From the NCBI GenBank assembly GCA_002345965.1, contig DDTF01000018.1:186201-250200 (forward strand): a DNA stretch of 64,000 bases. Direction: 5' to 3'. This document shows, one piece after another, positions 44,858 through 53,253 of the stretch. Under the pieces are notes generated by a model. The model worked only from the letters and a program-made list of their open reading frames with translations. It ran no database searches and was not told the DNA's origin. Made by a program: the position numbers and the translations under genes. The first letter of the stretch is position 1, and each line of letters begins with the position of its first letter. Source of the DNA: Flammeovirgaceae bacterium UBA2371 (lineage in GTDB: Bacteria; Bacteroidota; Bacteroidia; Cytophagales; Cyclobacteriaceae).

Positions 44858-46300
44858 ATGGTTGGCCTTTCGTCCATTTATAGAAACTTTCTCTTAATTC
44901 TCATTATAGCATTGATTTGGTCGTGCGACAAGCCTACCGATGCCATTACCTATTGTGACTGTGCTTCCTGGGAAAACTGGAAAAATGATCCTGACATAAA
45001 ATGTGGCTTTATTACGGTGCCCGAAGACCATGATAAACCGATGGGAAAGACCATCCAAATTGCTTTTGCCATCTTTAATTCAAAATGCAAGAGTGATAAT
45101 CCGGTTCCTGTGGTGATCCTAACGAGGGGACCAGGTGGAAGGGCCCTGGCCTCACCCGATAGATGGATAAATCATGAATCGAGGCAGGTAGGAGATGTGA
45201 TCGTAGTGGAGCAACGCGGCATCGGGCTTTCCAGTCCATTGCCAGACATCAGCGAGACCTTTATTAACATCATTGCTGCAGATGCATCCTCTGAAGAAGA
45301 AAAGGCAATTACACTGAATGCGATGCAGGAGAAAGTGGCAGAAATAAAAGCGCTTGGCATCAATCTATCCAAATACAACTCTACACAAAATGCAAAGGAC
45401 ATCGGGGCTTTAATGAATGCTTTGCCCTATGAAAAATACAATCTTTATGGAACCTACTATGGTACCAAACTCGGTATCATGACCATGAAGTACTTTCCAT
45501 CAAAAATTGGCGCTGCTATTCTGGATGGCCCCACCATTCTTAATAACACCGCGCTGGAAGCTCGATTCCCACATCTGATCCGGGCATTCAATCAGCTTTA
45601 CGAAGACTGCGCTAACGACCCTGCTTGCAGCGCAGCACACCCTGATCTGCAGGCAGAAACCATTGAAGCAATTCAGTCACTGAAAGAGAAACCCTTTACC
45701 GTCAGGTTGCTGGACAGAGACTTTACATTAAATCCGCAGGACGCTGTGTTTTTCATTCGTTATCTCTTTTACAAAGCAGATGCTTTTGAGACCGTTCCTC
45801 GCTTTGTTCATGCTATCAATGTACGCGATACAGCCGTTGTGGAAGAACTTGGTGATTTTCCTGCTCGAATGCTCAAGGGAGCCAATAATTCTACTTTTTT
45901 CAGCTTTACTGCTTACGAGGAGTATTCAGAAAATACACCTTCCAATGTGCAGGCATTTATGAAATCCAATCCTGAATTGGCAGAGGGAATGGCATGGTTT
46001 CAGGCTTTTATCCCAGCTCTGGTACAATGGCACGATGGCCGTGTATCACAGGAAGAAACCAAACTGGAGAATATTGCTGTGCCAACGCTCATCATTACCA
46101 ACGATCTGGATCCCCTCATGCCTCCTCACAATACAAAATTATTTGAAGATGCGTTACTCAACGAGCATGTGATTAAGGTCAATAGTTTTGAGGCAGAAGC
46201 TGAAGGTGATTGCATCTCGCATATCAGGACGAATTTTCTCCTAGATCCTACGGGTAAAATAGACACTACTTGTTTACAAACTGGATTAGCGAAAAACTAA
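44858..46300 (+). CDS. Alpha/beta-hydrolase-fold lipoprotein lacking its nucleophile (predicted pseudoenzyme)
   Basis: The 480-residue protein has a lipobox (ALIWSC, Cys23) and the fold of the tripeptidyl aminopeptidase (TAP) / proline iminopeptidase group: the oxyanion region VILTRGPGGRA (about 86-96), VVEQRGIGLSSP, an elbow NLYGTYYGTKLG (about 195-206) and the C-terminal LIITNDLDPLMPPHN (Asp of the triad kept). At the place of the nucleophile Ser, expected in G-x-S-Y-G, the residue is Tyr200 (codon 45455-45457). The GHG that should supply the His is replaced by EGD (EAEGDCISH). So two of three triad residues are gone while the frame is intact. It may act as a binding protein. It is alone in its transcript. 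Confidence 0.82.
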   Translation: MVGLSSIYRNFLLILIIALIWSCDKPTDAITYCDCASWENWKNDPDIKCGFITVPEDHDKPMGKTIQIAFAIFNSKCKSDNPVPVVILTRGPGGRALASPDRWINHESRQVGDVIVVEQRGIGLSSPLPDISETFINIIAADASSEEEKAITLNAMQEKVAEIKALGINLSKYNSTQNAKDIGALMNALPYEKYNLYGTYYGTKLGIMTMKYFPSKIGAAILDGPTILNNTALEARFPHLIRAFNQLYEDCANDPACSAAHPDLQAETIEAIQSLKEKPFTVRLLDRDFTLNPQDAVFFIRYLFYKADAFETVPRFVHAINVRDTAVVEELGDFPARMLKGANNSTFFSFTAYEEYSENTPSNVQAFMKSNPELAEGMAWFQAFIPALVQWHDGRVSQEETKLENIAVPTLIITNDLDPLMPPHNTKLFEDALLNEHVIKVNSFEAEAEGDCISHIRTNFLLDPTGKIDTTCLQTGLAKN

Positions 46301-46341
46301 AGCTTGTATTCAGAAAGCAGACAATAGTTGTAACCTTTTCT

Positions 46342-47559
46342 TTAGAATTCTTCCAAAATCTCCTCCACTGATTTGGATGAAGGAAAATATTCAAGGATTT
46401 TCAGCATTACCCTATCCACAAGAGTATCTGGGCAGGAAGCTCCACTAGTTAATACAATCTTTACCGGATTTTCAGAAGGTAAATAATTATTGGAAATCAC
46501 TCCTTTTTTAGCCCTGTAATCAAAATGATGAATCTCGCTTTTTGACTTTAACTCGGAATCGGAGTTAATAAAATAGGTTGGAAATTTTCGCTCACACAAT
46601 TCTACAATATGAGATGTATTTGAGCTGTTGTATCCTCCCACCACTATTGCCAAATCTGCATCAGTTTCGAGCAGTTGATAAGTAGCATCCTGATTGTCGT
46701 TGGTGGCATAACACAATGTATCTCTTGTATCGGCAAAATGATTTTTGATTTGATCCTTACCGTGTTTGTCTATCATGAGTCTTCTGAAATAATCAGCTAT
46801 TGCCTGCGTCTCCGTGGCCAGCATGGTAGTTTGGTTAACCACTCCCACTTTTTGCAAATGAATGGAAGGGTCAAAACCTTCAGAACATCTGTCAGCAAAG
46901 AGTTTGGCAAACTCGTCAACATTCTTTTTTCCTGTGATAAAATCACCCAACAGCGTGGCTTCCTCAATGTCTCGCACTATTACCGATGGCGCTCCTTGTG
47001 CACTGTGTGAGAATGTGGCCCTGGTCTCCTCATGTTTGGGCTTGCCATGAATGATAACGGTGTATTGATCCTTACCTAACTTATCTGCTCTGTTCCAAAC
47101 CTTTTCTACAAACGGACAAGTAGTATTGTATTTTTGAACTTCAATCCCCATGTCGAGGAGTTTGTGTTCAATCTCCACCGTTGTGCCAAATGCAGGAATG
47201 ATCACCACATCATTTTTTGTCAACGATTTCCAGGGGATCAATTGACTGCCATCCGTATCCATAATAAACTGAATGCCCCTGCTTTGAAGGTCATTGTTTA
47301 CCTCTTGATTGTGAATCATTTGACTCAGGAGAAAAACATTCTTATCCGGATTTTCTTCCAACGCTTTATAACTTATTTCAATAGCGTTCTCTACGCCATA
47401 ACAAAACCCAAAATGGCGGGCGATATAGAATACAACCGGCCCAAAATCAAGGCGTGCCGGAGAAAAATCCTGCTTGCGCAAATCTTTGCTTCTTCGCGAT
47501 TCTTTTATTCTTCCCGTGATGGAAGAACGATAATAAGCGGGTATGTCAAACTTTTTGAT
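46342..47559 (-). CDS. ispH: 4-hydroxy-3-methylbut-2-enyl diphosphate reductase (IspH), probably with an ATC start codon
   Basis: The enzyme is the last step of the MEP isoprenoid pathway: an iron-sulfur reductase giving IPP and DMAPP. Cluster cysteines are in RHFGFCYGV, YNTTCPFV and DTLCYAT, and the catalytic His/Glu in HEETRAT. The first in-frame canonical start is a TTG at 47481 (379 residues), but the frame is open for 28 residues upstream of an ATC at 47559-47557, and the translation from it, (I)KKFDIPAYYRSSITGRIKES, is the conserved N-terminus of Bacteroidota IspH, where Met stands at the first position. From the ATC the product is 405 residues (cluster Cys 53, 148 and 283). A weak promoter-like pair (TTTG 47612-47609, TAAAATTG 47592-47585) leaves room for only a short leader. 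Confidence 0.85.
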   Translation of the reverse strand: MKKFDIPAYYRSSITGRIKESRRSKDLRKQDFSPARLDFGPVVFYIARHFGFCYGVENAIEISYKALEENPDKNVFLLSQMIHNQEVNNDLQSRGIQFIMDTDGSQLIPWKSLTKNDVVIIPAFGTTVEIEHKLLDMGIEVQKYNTTCPFVEKVWNRADKLGKDQYTVIIHGKPKHEETRATFSHSAQGAPSVIVRDIEEATLLGDFITGKKNVDEFAKLFADRCSEGFDPSIHLQKVGVVNQTTMLATETQAIADYFRRLMIDKHGKDQIKNHFADTRDTLCYATNDNQDATYQLLETDADLAIVVGGYNSSNTSHIVELCERKFPTYFINSDSELKSKSEIHHFDYRAKKGVISNNYLPSENPVKIVLTSGASCPDTLVDRVMLKILEYFPSSKSVEEILEEF

Positions 47560-47671
47560 GGCGTAGCTATTTGAAATGAAAAACCAATTTTAAGCCTGGT
47601 TTGTTCAGCAAAGTTAAACCTTATGACTACTTCTAAGAATACCCAAACAATATTGCATGTTAATAATTTAA

Positions 47672-49027
47672 CTATCTCAAAGATATGTGCACAATAGTGC
47701 CCTTACCCACTTCACTGGACACATTTAAAGCTCCTTTGTGCAACTTCAAAATTTGCCGCGACAGACTTAAACCCACACCTGTGCCGTTTTTTTTGGTGGT
47801 AAAAAAGGGTATAAATATTTTGTCCAATGTTTCCTTCTCAATACCCGGCCCATTGTCAATAATTTCAATTGAAGTCCGCTGACCGGTTTGGTGAGCTATG
47901 AATTTGATTTGAGCCCCCTCTACGTGTTCCAACGCATCAATGGCATTTTTAATGATATTGATGAGCACCTGCTCGAGCCATATGGCATCTGCCATAACTT
48001 TCATTTGAGGCTTTACCCCCGATTTATCTACTCCGATATTTTTACGCTGAAATTCAGGTGTAAGGAGATGAATGACTTGTTCGATAAGCCTGCTAATGTC
48101 CGTTTCTGCCAGTACTAAATCAGGTGTCTTATTTAAATCCTTATATGCATTTACAAAACGGAGCAGCCCTTTGGATCTTTTTTCAATGGTTTCAATGCTG
48201 CTGAACAGATCCTCTTTATCCTCTGCATCAAGTTGCTCCAGATTTTTTCGCTCCCCATCCGTATCTACAAGCATGGTATTGACTGCCTCAGTTAATGAAA
48301 CAATAGGCGTTACCGAATTCATGATTTCGTGAGTAAGGACTCGAATCAATTTTTGCCAAGCCATTACTTCCTGTTCCTCCAGTTCCTCGTTGATGTCTTG
48401 CAGAAGCACAATTTTGTAACGAGTATCATTCATTACCAATTCCTTTACCTGAATGGACAAATAAAGCTCCCTATTTGACAACACTGCTTTTAGCAATTGC
48501 CTTTGACCTGGTTTCAAATCATTCAACGATTGCCACAACCTTGCGCTTGTCTTTTTTAACTCGGAAATATTCGATAACCGAAATACGCCTAATAATTGAA
48601 GTGCCGCGGGATTCACCAATTCAATCTTTCCGGTCGCGTCAAAACTGATTATCCCTGCCTGAATATTTTCTGTAAGCATTTGCAGGTATTGATAATGTGT
48701 CTCTCGCTGCAAATTCAACATTCTAAATTCTTCTATCACATCATTGAAGGCTTCTGATAATTTGCTGAATGTTTTTCCTTTATTGCCAGAAGGGAACGAA
48801 GTAGTAAACCCACTTTGTTTAATGGATAGTATGAAATAGGTAAGGTCTTTATTCGTTTTTTCAATGTAGTATAGCAGACTCCATATTGAAATAGCCAGCA
48901 ACATCACAAGAACCAAAGGAGTAAAAACCCAGTCTTTATTGGTAAGCACATATGCAAGCGTCAGTGAGAATAGTGTAATTATAATCACTCGCAAAACAAC
49001 ATTTATCCTAAATTCCTTTAGTATCAA
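47672..49027 (-). CDS. NtrY/NtrB-type sensor histidine kinase
   Basis: The 451-residue protein has two membrane helices (about 10-29 and 36-55), a HAMP-like/coiled segment, a PAS domain (about 110-215, ENIQAGIISFDATGKIELVN) and a kinase core: the H-box VLTHEIMNSVTPIVSL (His233), the N-box NIIKNAIDAL, the G1 box DNGPGIEKE and G2 GTGVGLSLS. The layout and the HEIMNSVTPI box match kinases paired with sigma-54 regulators. It is downstream of its regulator (9 bases apart) in one transcript. The very short loop between its two helices leaves no periplasmic sensor, so the signal may come from the membrane or through the PAS domain. Confidence 0.9.
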   Translation of the reverse strand: MILKEFRINVVLRVIIITLFSLTLAYVLTNKDWVFTPLVLVMLLAISIWSLLYYIEKTNKDLTYFILSIKQSGFTTSFPSGNKGKTFSKLSEAFNDVIEEFRMLNLQRETHYQYLQMLTENIQAGIISFDATGKIELVNPAALQLLGVFRLSNISELKKTSARLWQSLNDLKPGQRQLLKAVLSNRELYLSIQVKELVMNDTRYKIVLLQDINEELEEQEVMAWQKLIRVLTHEIMNSVTPIVSLTEAVNTMLVDTDGERKNLEQLDAEDKEDLFSSIETIEKRSKGLLRFVNAYKDLNKTPDLVLAETDISRLIEQVIHLLTPEFQRKNIGVDKSGVKPQMKVMADAIWLEQVLINIIKNAIDALEHVEGAQIKFIAHQTGQRTSIEIIDNGPGIEKETLDKIFIPFFTTKKNGTGVGLSLSRQILKLHKGALNVSSEVGKGTIVHISLR

Positions 49028-49036
49028 GGTTAATCT

Positions 49037-50398
49037 TTATAGTCCGTACTTTTCAATTTTTCTATATAAGGTGGTTCTCCCCAGTCCAAGGTCCTTTGCG
49101 GCCTTGCTTAAGTTACCCTTGTTTTTTCTGATGGCCTCCGCTATCGCTTTGCGTTCCACCTCACTGAGGTTAGTGAGGGTCTCTTGCTGAAGAGATGGTT
49201 TGTCAGAAAGTTGAAAATCCCTACTAGTTAGCTGCCCGTGTTCACATAGAATAATAGCACGTTCCACAGCATGCTGAAACTCTCTGATATTTCCCGGCCA
49301 GTGATATTTTTCCAAAAGTTCTTTCACCTCATTGGCTACTTCCAATGATTTATTGTATTTGCGATTATAAATCGAAACATAATGGTTCAAGAGTAATGGA
49401 ATGTCATCTCGCCTGTCTCTTAATGGAGGAATGGTAATTTCTACAGTATTGAACCTGTACAATAAATCTTCTCTAAAAAGTTCTTCTGCTACTTTTTTCT
49501 GAATGGCTTCATTGGTAGCAGATATTAAACGGATATCAATTTCGATCTGTCTATTGGATCCTACAGGTGTAATTACTCTGTTTTGCAAAACAGAAAGCAG
49601 TTTGCCCTGAAGTGCCATTGGTAGATTCCCAATTTCATCTAAAAACAAAGTGCCCCCGGATGCCAGCTCAAACCGCCCAAGGCGATCCTGTTTTGCATCT
49701 GTAAAGGCTCCTTTTACATGACCAAATAGTTCAGATTCAAATAAACTTACCGGAATGGTGCCCACATCTACTTTTACAAATGGCCCTGCGCTTCTTTTTG
49801 ATTGGTGATGGATGGCTTTCGCTATCAACTCCTTTCCAGTTCCATTTTCCCCTAAGAGCAGAATATTTGCCTCTGTTGCCGCTACCCGATTTACTATTGA
49901 AAACACATCCTGCATCACCTTTGACTTTCCGATGATTGAAGCGTCTGGCTGAGTGTACACCTCTGTCATCCTTGCCTGATGTGTTTTAAGCTTTGCCACT
50001 TCCTTTTTGGAGGTTGCCAATTGAAAGGCTGCATTCACTGTGGCAATTAGTTTTTCATTTTCCCATGGTTTTACTACAAAGTCCACAGCGCCAATTTTCA
50101 TCGCCTCCACAGCAAGCTTAACTTCACCAAAAGCGGTGACCATAATCACACTCAATGCAGGATGATCGTTAAGTATTTGTTGCAACCAAAATAACCCTTC
50201 ACTGCCTTTGGTTACGTCTGCAGTAAAGTTCATGTCCAGCAAAATAACATCTGGACTCTTCTGCTTGATCAAATAAGGTAGCTGCTGAGGGTTAGATTCT
50301 GTGCTCACCTGTGCATAATGTTGCCGCAAGACTACCCTGGCGCTTTGCAGGATATCCACATCATCATCCACTATCAGGATATGGGCCGGAGATTTCAT
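49037..50398 (-). CDS. Sigma-54-dependent response regulator (NtrC family)
   Basis: The 453-residue protein has a receiver domain (about 5-125; acidic Asp11-Asp13, phospho-acceptor Asp55, Lys110), a sigma-54-interacting AAA+ domain (about 153-385) and a C-terminal Fis-type helix-turn-helix (about 410-453; IRKNKGNLSKAAKDLGLGRTTLYRKI). Walker A is GENGTGKE (183-190) and Walker B LFLDE (251-255). The sigma-54 contact loop reads GAFTDA (230-235) instead of GAFTGA, a variant common in the phylum as far as I know. It controls transcription by remodelling sigma-54 polymerase. It is divergent from the FtsX permease, and the shared 149 bases contain repeated TGTTTCA half-sites. Confidence 0.92.
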   Translation of the reverse strand: MKSPAHILIVDDDVDILQSARVVLRQHYAQVSTESNPQQLPYLIKQKSPDVILLDMNFTADVTKGSEGLFWLQQILNDHPALSVIMVTAFGEVKLAVEAMKIGAVDFVVKPWENEKLIATVNAAFQLATSKKEVAKLKTHQARMTEVYTQPDASIIGKSKVMQDVFSIVNRVAATEANILLLGENGTGKELIAKAIHHQSKRSAGPFVKVDVGTIPVSLFESELFGHVKGAFTDAKQDRLGRFELASGGTLFLDEIGNLPMALQGKLLSVLQNRVITPVGSNRQIEIDIRLISATNEAIQKKVAEELFREDLLYRFNTVEITIPPLRDRRDDIPLLLNHYVSIYNRKYNKSLEVANEVKELLEKYHWPGNIREFQHAVERAIILCEHGQLTSRDFQLSDKPSLQQETLTNLSEVERKAIAEAIRKNKGNLSKAAKDLGLGRTTLYRKIEKYGL

Positions 50399-50421
50399 AG
50401 TCCTACTAAAGATACTATAAA

Positions 50422-50451
50422 TGTTTCATATTGGAACAATAAACTGTTTCA
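50422..50451. promoter_or_regulatory. Repeated half-sites, possible regulator binding region
   Basis: TGTTTCA (50422-50428), GGAACA (50433-50438) and TGTTTCA (50445-50451) lie in the divergent region between the NtrC-type regulator and the FtsX permease. Each pair of neighbours forms an imperfect palindrome of 17-18 bases (TGTTTC facing GGAACA). This is the size expected for enhancer sites of an NtrC-family protein. Confidence 0.4.
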
Positions 50452-50547
50452 CTTTGAACCACATGGGCTGGAAATAACTTTCCTATCTGTCTGTATTTCA
50501 ATTGATTAATTCAATTGGCATCTTAGTGGTACAATGCTTATAAACAA

Positions 50548-52974
50548 ATGTCCATGCTTAGAAGCTATCTACTTATCACGTTTCGAAACCTCCTCAAAAA
50601 CAGGATATATACTATCATTAATGTAATCGGACTTACAGTTGGAATTGCATCCGTCATTATGATTCTGTTGTATGTGCAGGATGAAATCAGCTACGACCGT
50701 TACCATCCAGATACAGCACACATCTATCGCATTTATTGGCAATCTGACAACCCTCAAACAAGGACTCCCCATCCCATGGCTCAGGCTTTGGCTGATGATT
50801 TTCCGGAAGTGACTAGTGCGGTAACCCTTTCTCCAATTTGGGGCCCGGGACTTACACGCCAAAGTTTTTCAGTACGAAATCTTGAAAAGGACATTCAATA
50901 CAATGAAAAGAACATCTTATCGGTAGATAGCACTTTCTTTGATGTTTTCCCTTTAAAAATAATCAATGGGAATAAAAGCAAAGTCCTTCGCACACCTGGC
51001 AAATTACTTCTTTCACAGTCAGCTGCCACAAAATATTTTGGAGAGGAAGATCCTATTGGCAAATTTTTGGCTGTAGATGGGGATGAGAATTTAGTTGAGA
51101 TAGAAGGAGTCTATGAAGACATGCCACAGCAATCTCATTTTCATGCTTCCGCTCTCGTAAGCTATGTACACATGAAAGCATTTGAAGACCCGGAAAGCGC
51201 CTACTACACCTGGGCCGACTTCGGACATTTCAACTATATTAAACTAAGGCCAGATGCTGATGCTAAAAAGCTCGAAAGTCAATTAATGGATTGGGCTAAG
51301 AAATACCTAAACCCAACCGAAGAAGATCTTCAGTACATCAAAAGAAACAATGCAGGATTTAAACTGCAAAACATCAGAGACATCCATCTACAATCACACC
51401 TGATGTGGGAGCTGGAGGCAAACGGAAACATTGAATATGTCTATATCATGACTGCTGCCGCAATGCTTATCCTGATTATTGCGGCCATCAATTTTATGAA
51501 TCTTACCACCGCAAAGTCCGCTGAGAGGGCCAAAGAAATAGGAGTACGCAGAACATTAGGTGCGCTTAAAAAACAATTGTCTTTCCAATTTATCGGTGAG
51601 TCACTTTTGGTTGCTTTGTTTTCTATGATAATGGCGGGCTTAGTCGTAGAGATATTACTTCCTTATTTCAATATGCTTACCGGAAAGGAATTGAAAGTAG
51701 ATCTTATACATAACCCATTAATTGTGGTTGGTATTTTGGCCATTGGTTCGCTAACAGGAATTCTTTCTGGGCTATATCCTTCTGCCATTCTATCATCCAT
51801 CAATCCTGTGCAGGTATTGAAGGGAAAATTTGTAACAAGCAAAGGGGGAAACAGGTTTTCTAAACTTTTGGTCGTGTTTCAGTTTACGATGGCCATCATT
51901 TTGATTTCTGGTACAGTAATTATTCTGCATCAACTAAGTTTTATTCAAAACAAAAATCTTGGCTTTGCAAAAGATGCAACATTACTTATTCCCATTCGCC
52001 AGGATGAAATGAGAAGGAATTTTGAGACACTGCAAATAGAACTTAAAAAATTATCAGGAGTTGTTGAAGTAGGCGCTTCTTCTAATGTGCCCGGGACTCA
52101 GTTCAATCAAAATCCAATTTATAGTGTGAGTGATGCCCAGCATCAAGTCAATGCATCACAGATGTTTGTAGATTTTGATCTCATTAAAACTTTAGATTTG
52201 AAAATAGCTTCCGGAAGGGGCTTTGATCGTGCCTTTCCCGGAGACACCGCCAATTCATTTATCATTAACGAATCAGCTGTTCAGGCGCTTCAAATGACTG
52301 ATCCGATAGGAAAGGAAATAGTACTTGTGTTAGATGAAAATTTAGTGAGAGGTAGTGTAATCGGTGTCTTAAAAGACTTTCACTATCAGTCGTTGCACCA
52401 ACCTGTACGTCCCGTTATTATACAACGCCTACCTTATTACAATACAGTTCTCGTCCGTCTCAGTGCTGAAAATATTATGGGTACCATTTCATCCATTGAA
52501 TCCGTTTGGAAAAATTTTGATAACAGCAATGGCTTTGAATATTCATTTCTGGAGGATACCATTAACTCTCAATATACTTCCGAATATAAAATGGGATTGG
52601 TTTTTGGTTTGTTTGCCGGAATAGCCATCATCATCTCTTGCATGGGCTTATTTGGCCTTGCTACACTCAATTTCGCGCAACGCAAAAAAGAAATTGGAAT
52701 TCGTAAGGTGATGGGAGCACCCGTAGGTATTTTACTATTGACACTTGTGAGAGATTACTCCAAACTCATCATTACCTCGACAGTGTTTGCTATTCCCATT
52801 GCATGGTGGATTATGAATAATTGGCTCAACAACTTTGTATTCAAGATAGGCATTAACGTAGGCGTTTTCTTACTCACCGGTCTAGGCACACTCTTGATTG
52901 CCTGGGTTACAATCGGCTATTTGACCCTGCGTACGGTTGCGGTTAATCCTGTTGATACCCTAAAAGAAGAATAG
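50548..52974 (+). CDS. FtsX-like ABC transporter permease (MacB type)
   Basis: The 808-residue protein has the duplicated MacB layout: helix 1 (about 20-42, IINVIGLTVGIASVIMILLY), a large periplasmic domain (about 45-285), helices at about 290-320, 340-370 and 385-410, then a second copy starting at about 435 (LLVVFQFTMAIILISGTVII), a periplasmic domain and four-helix end (about 690-800). The typical FtsX strings AKEIGVRRTLGA and KKEIGIRKVMGA are both present. It needs a separate ATPase, which is not adjacent. Such permeases work as mechanotransmission machines at the inner membrane. The regulator/kinase pair next to it probably controls it; that is inferred from the divergent layout. A second ATG is at 50554. 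Confidence 0.9.
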   Translation: MSMLRSYLLITFRNLLKNRIYTIINVIGLTVGIASVIMILLYVQDEISYDRYHPDTAHIYRIYWQSDNPQTRTPHPMAQALADDFPEVTSAVTLSPIWGPGLTRQSFSVRNLEKDIQYNEKNILSVDSTFFDVFPLKIINGNKSKVLRTPGKLLLSQSAATKYFGEEDPIGKFLAVDGDENLVEIEGVYEDMPQQSHFHASALVSYVHMKAFEDPESAYYTWADFGHFNYIKLRPDADAKKLESQLMDWAKKYLNPTEEDLQYIKRNNAGFKLQNIRDIHLQSHLMWELEANGNIEYVYIMTAAAMLILIIAAINFMNLTTAKSAERAKEIGVRRTLGALKKQLSFQFIGESLLVALFSMIMAGLVVEILLPYFNMLTGKELKVDLIHNPLIVVGILAIGSLTGILSGLYPSAILSSINPVQVLKGKFVTSKGGNRFSKLLVVFQFTMAIILISGTVIILHQLSFIQNKNLGFAKDATLLIPIRQDEMRRNFETLQIELKKLSGVVEVGASSNVPGTQFNQNPIYSVSDAQHQVNASQMFVDFDLIKTLDLKIASGRGFDRAFPGDTANSFIINESAVQALQMTDPIGKEIVLVLDENLVRGSVIGVLKDFHYQSLHQPVRPVIIQRLPYYNTVLVRLSAENIMGTISSIESVWKNFDNSNGFEYSFLEDTINSQYTSEYKMGLVFGLFAGIAIIISCMGLFGLATLNFAQRKKEIGIRKVMGAPVGILLLTLVRDYSKLIITSTVFAIPIAWWIMNNWLNNFVFKIGINVGVFLLTGLGTLLIAWVTIGYLTLRTVAVNPVDTLKEE

Positions 52975-53030
52975 ACTCTTTTATTGATTAGCACTTTTTA
53001 GAATAGCTAAAGTCCTTATAGCTAAATAAA

Positions 53031-53053
53031 AAACCCCGATCTAATCGGGGTTT
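53031..53053. terminator. Bidirectional rho-independent terminator
   Basis: A perfect 10-base stem (AAACCCCGAT at 53031-53040, ATCGGGGTTT at 53044-53053) with a 3-base loop lies between the convergent FtsX gene and the small basic protein. A T-run follows on both strands (TTTTGCTTT on plus, TTTTTTATTT on minus). Confidence 0.92.
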
Positions 53054-53057
53054 TGCT

Positions 53058-53246
53058 TTAAGCGGCCTTGGAGAGGTTATCCTCTTTTATTTTGTTTGTT
53101 CGAATCTCTTTCTTTTCAAGATCAAACCATTTTACTTCAACCAAATTGTTTTTAATGTACTTCAAAACCTCCATCACTTTGCCGTCAATCCTGCTGCGAA
53201 CACGCTCGCCTTTTTTAAACAGTCTTCTCATTTTTTTCATCTTCAT
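53058..53246 (-). CDS. Small basic protein, YodC (DUF2158)-like
   Basis: The 62-residue, lysine-rich protein reads FKKGERVRSRIDGKVMEVLKY then VEVKWFDLEKKEIRTNKI. The pattern KxGdxVrsk..G..M.V followed by V.V.WFD is that of the small DUF2158/YodC group, which folds as a beta barrel; the function is unknown. The ATG at 53246 is followed by another at 53240, so the start could be 2 codons later. It begins 7 bases after the HtrA gene ends, so it is cotranscribed with it and ends at the strong terminator. I give the family assignment moderate confidence. Confidence 0.6.
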   Translation of the reverse strand: MKMKKMRRLFKKGERVRSRIDGKVMEVLKYIKNNLVEVKWFDLEKKEIRTNKIKEDNLSKAA

Positions 53247-53253
53247 TTAGGTC

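Noticed and set aside
50515..50531. A sigma-54-like promoter (TTGGCAT, 4 bases, TGGTA) before the FtsX permease
   Set aside because: The -24 part fits but the -12 GC is GT, and the start of transcription would lie only about 7 bases before the ATG, too close for a useful leader.
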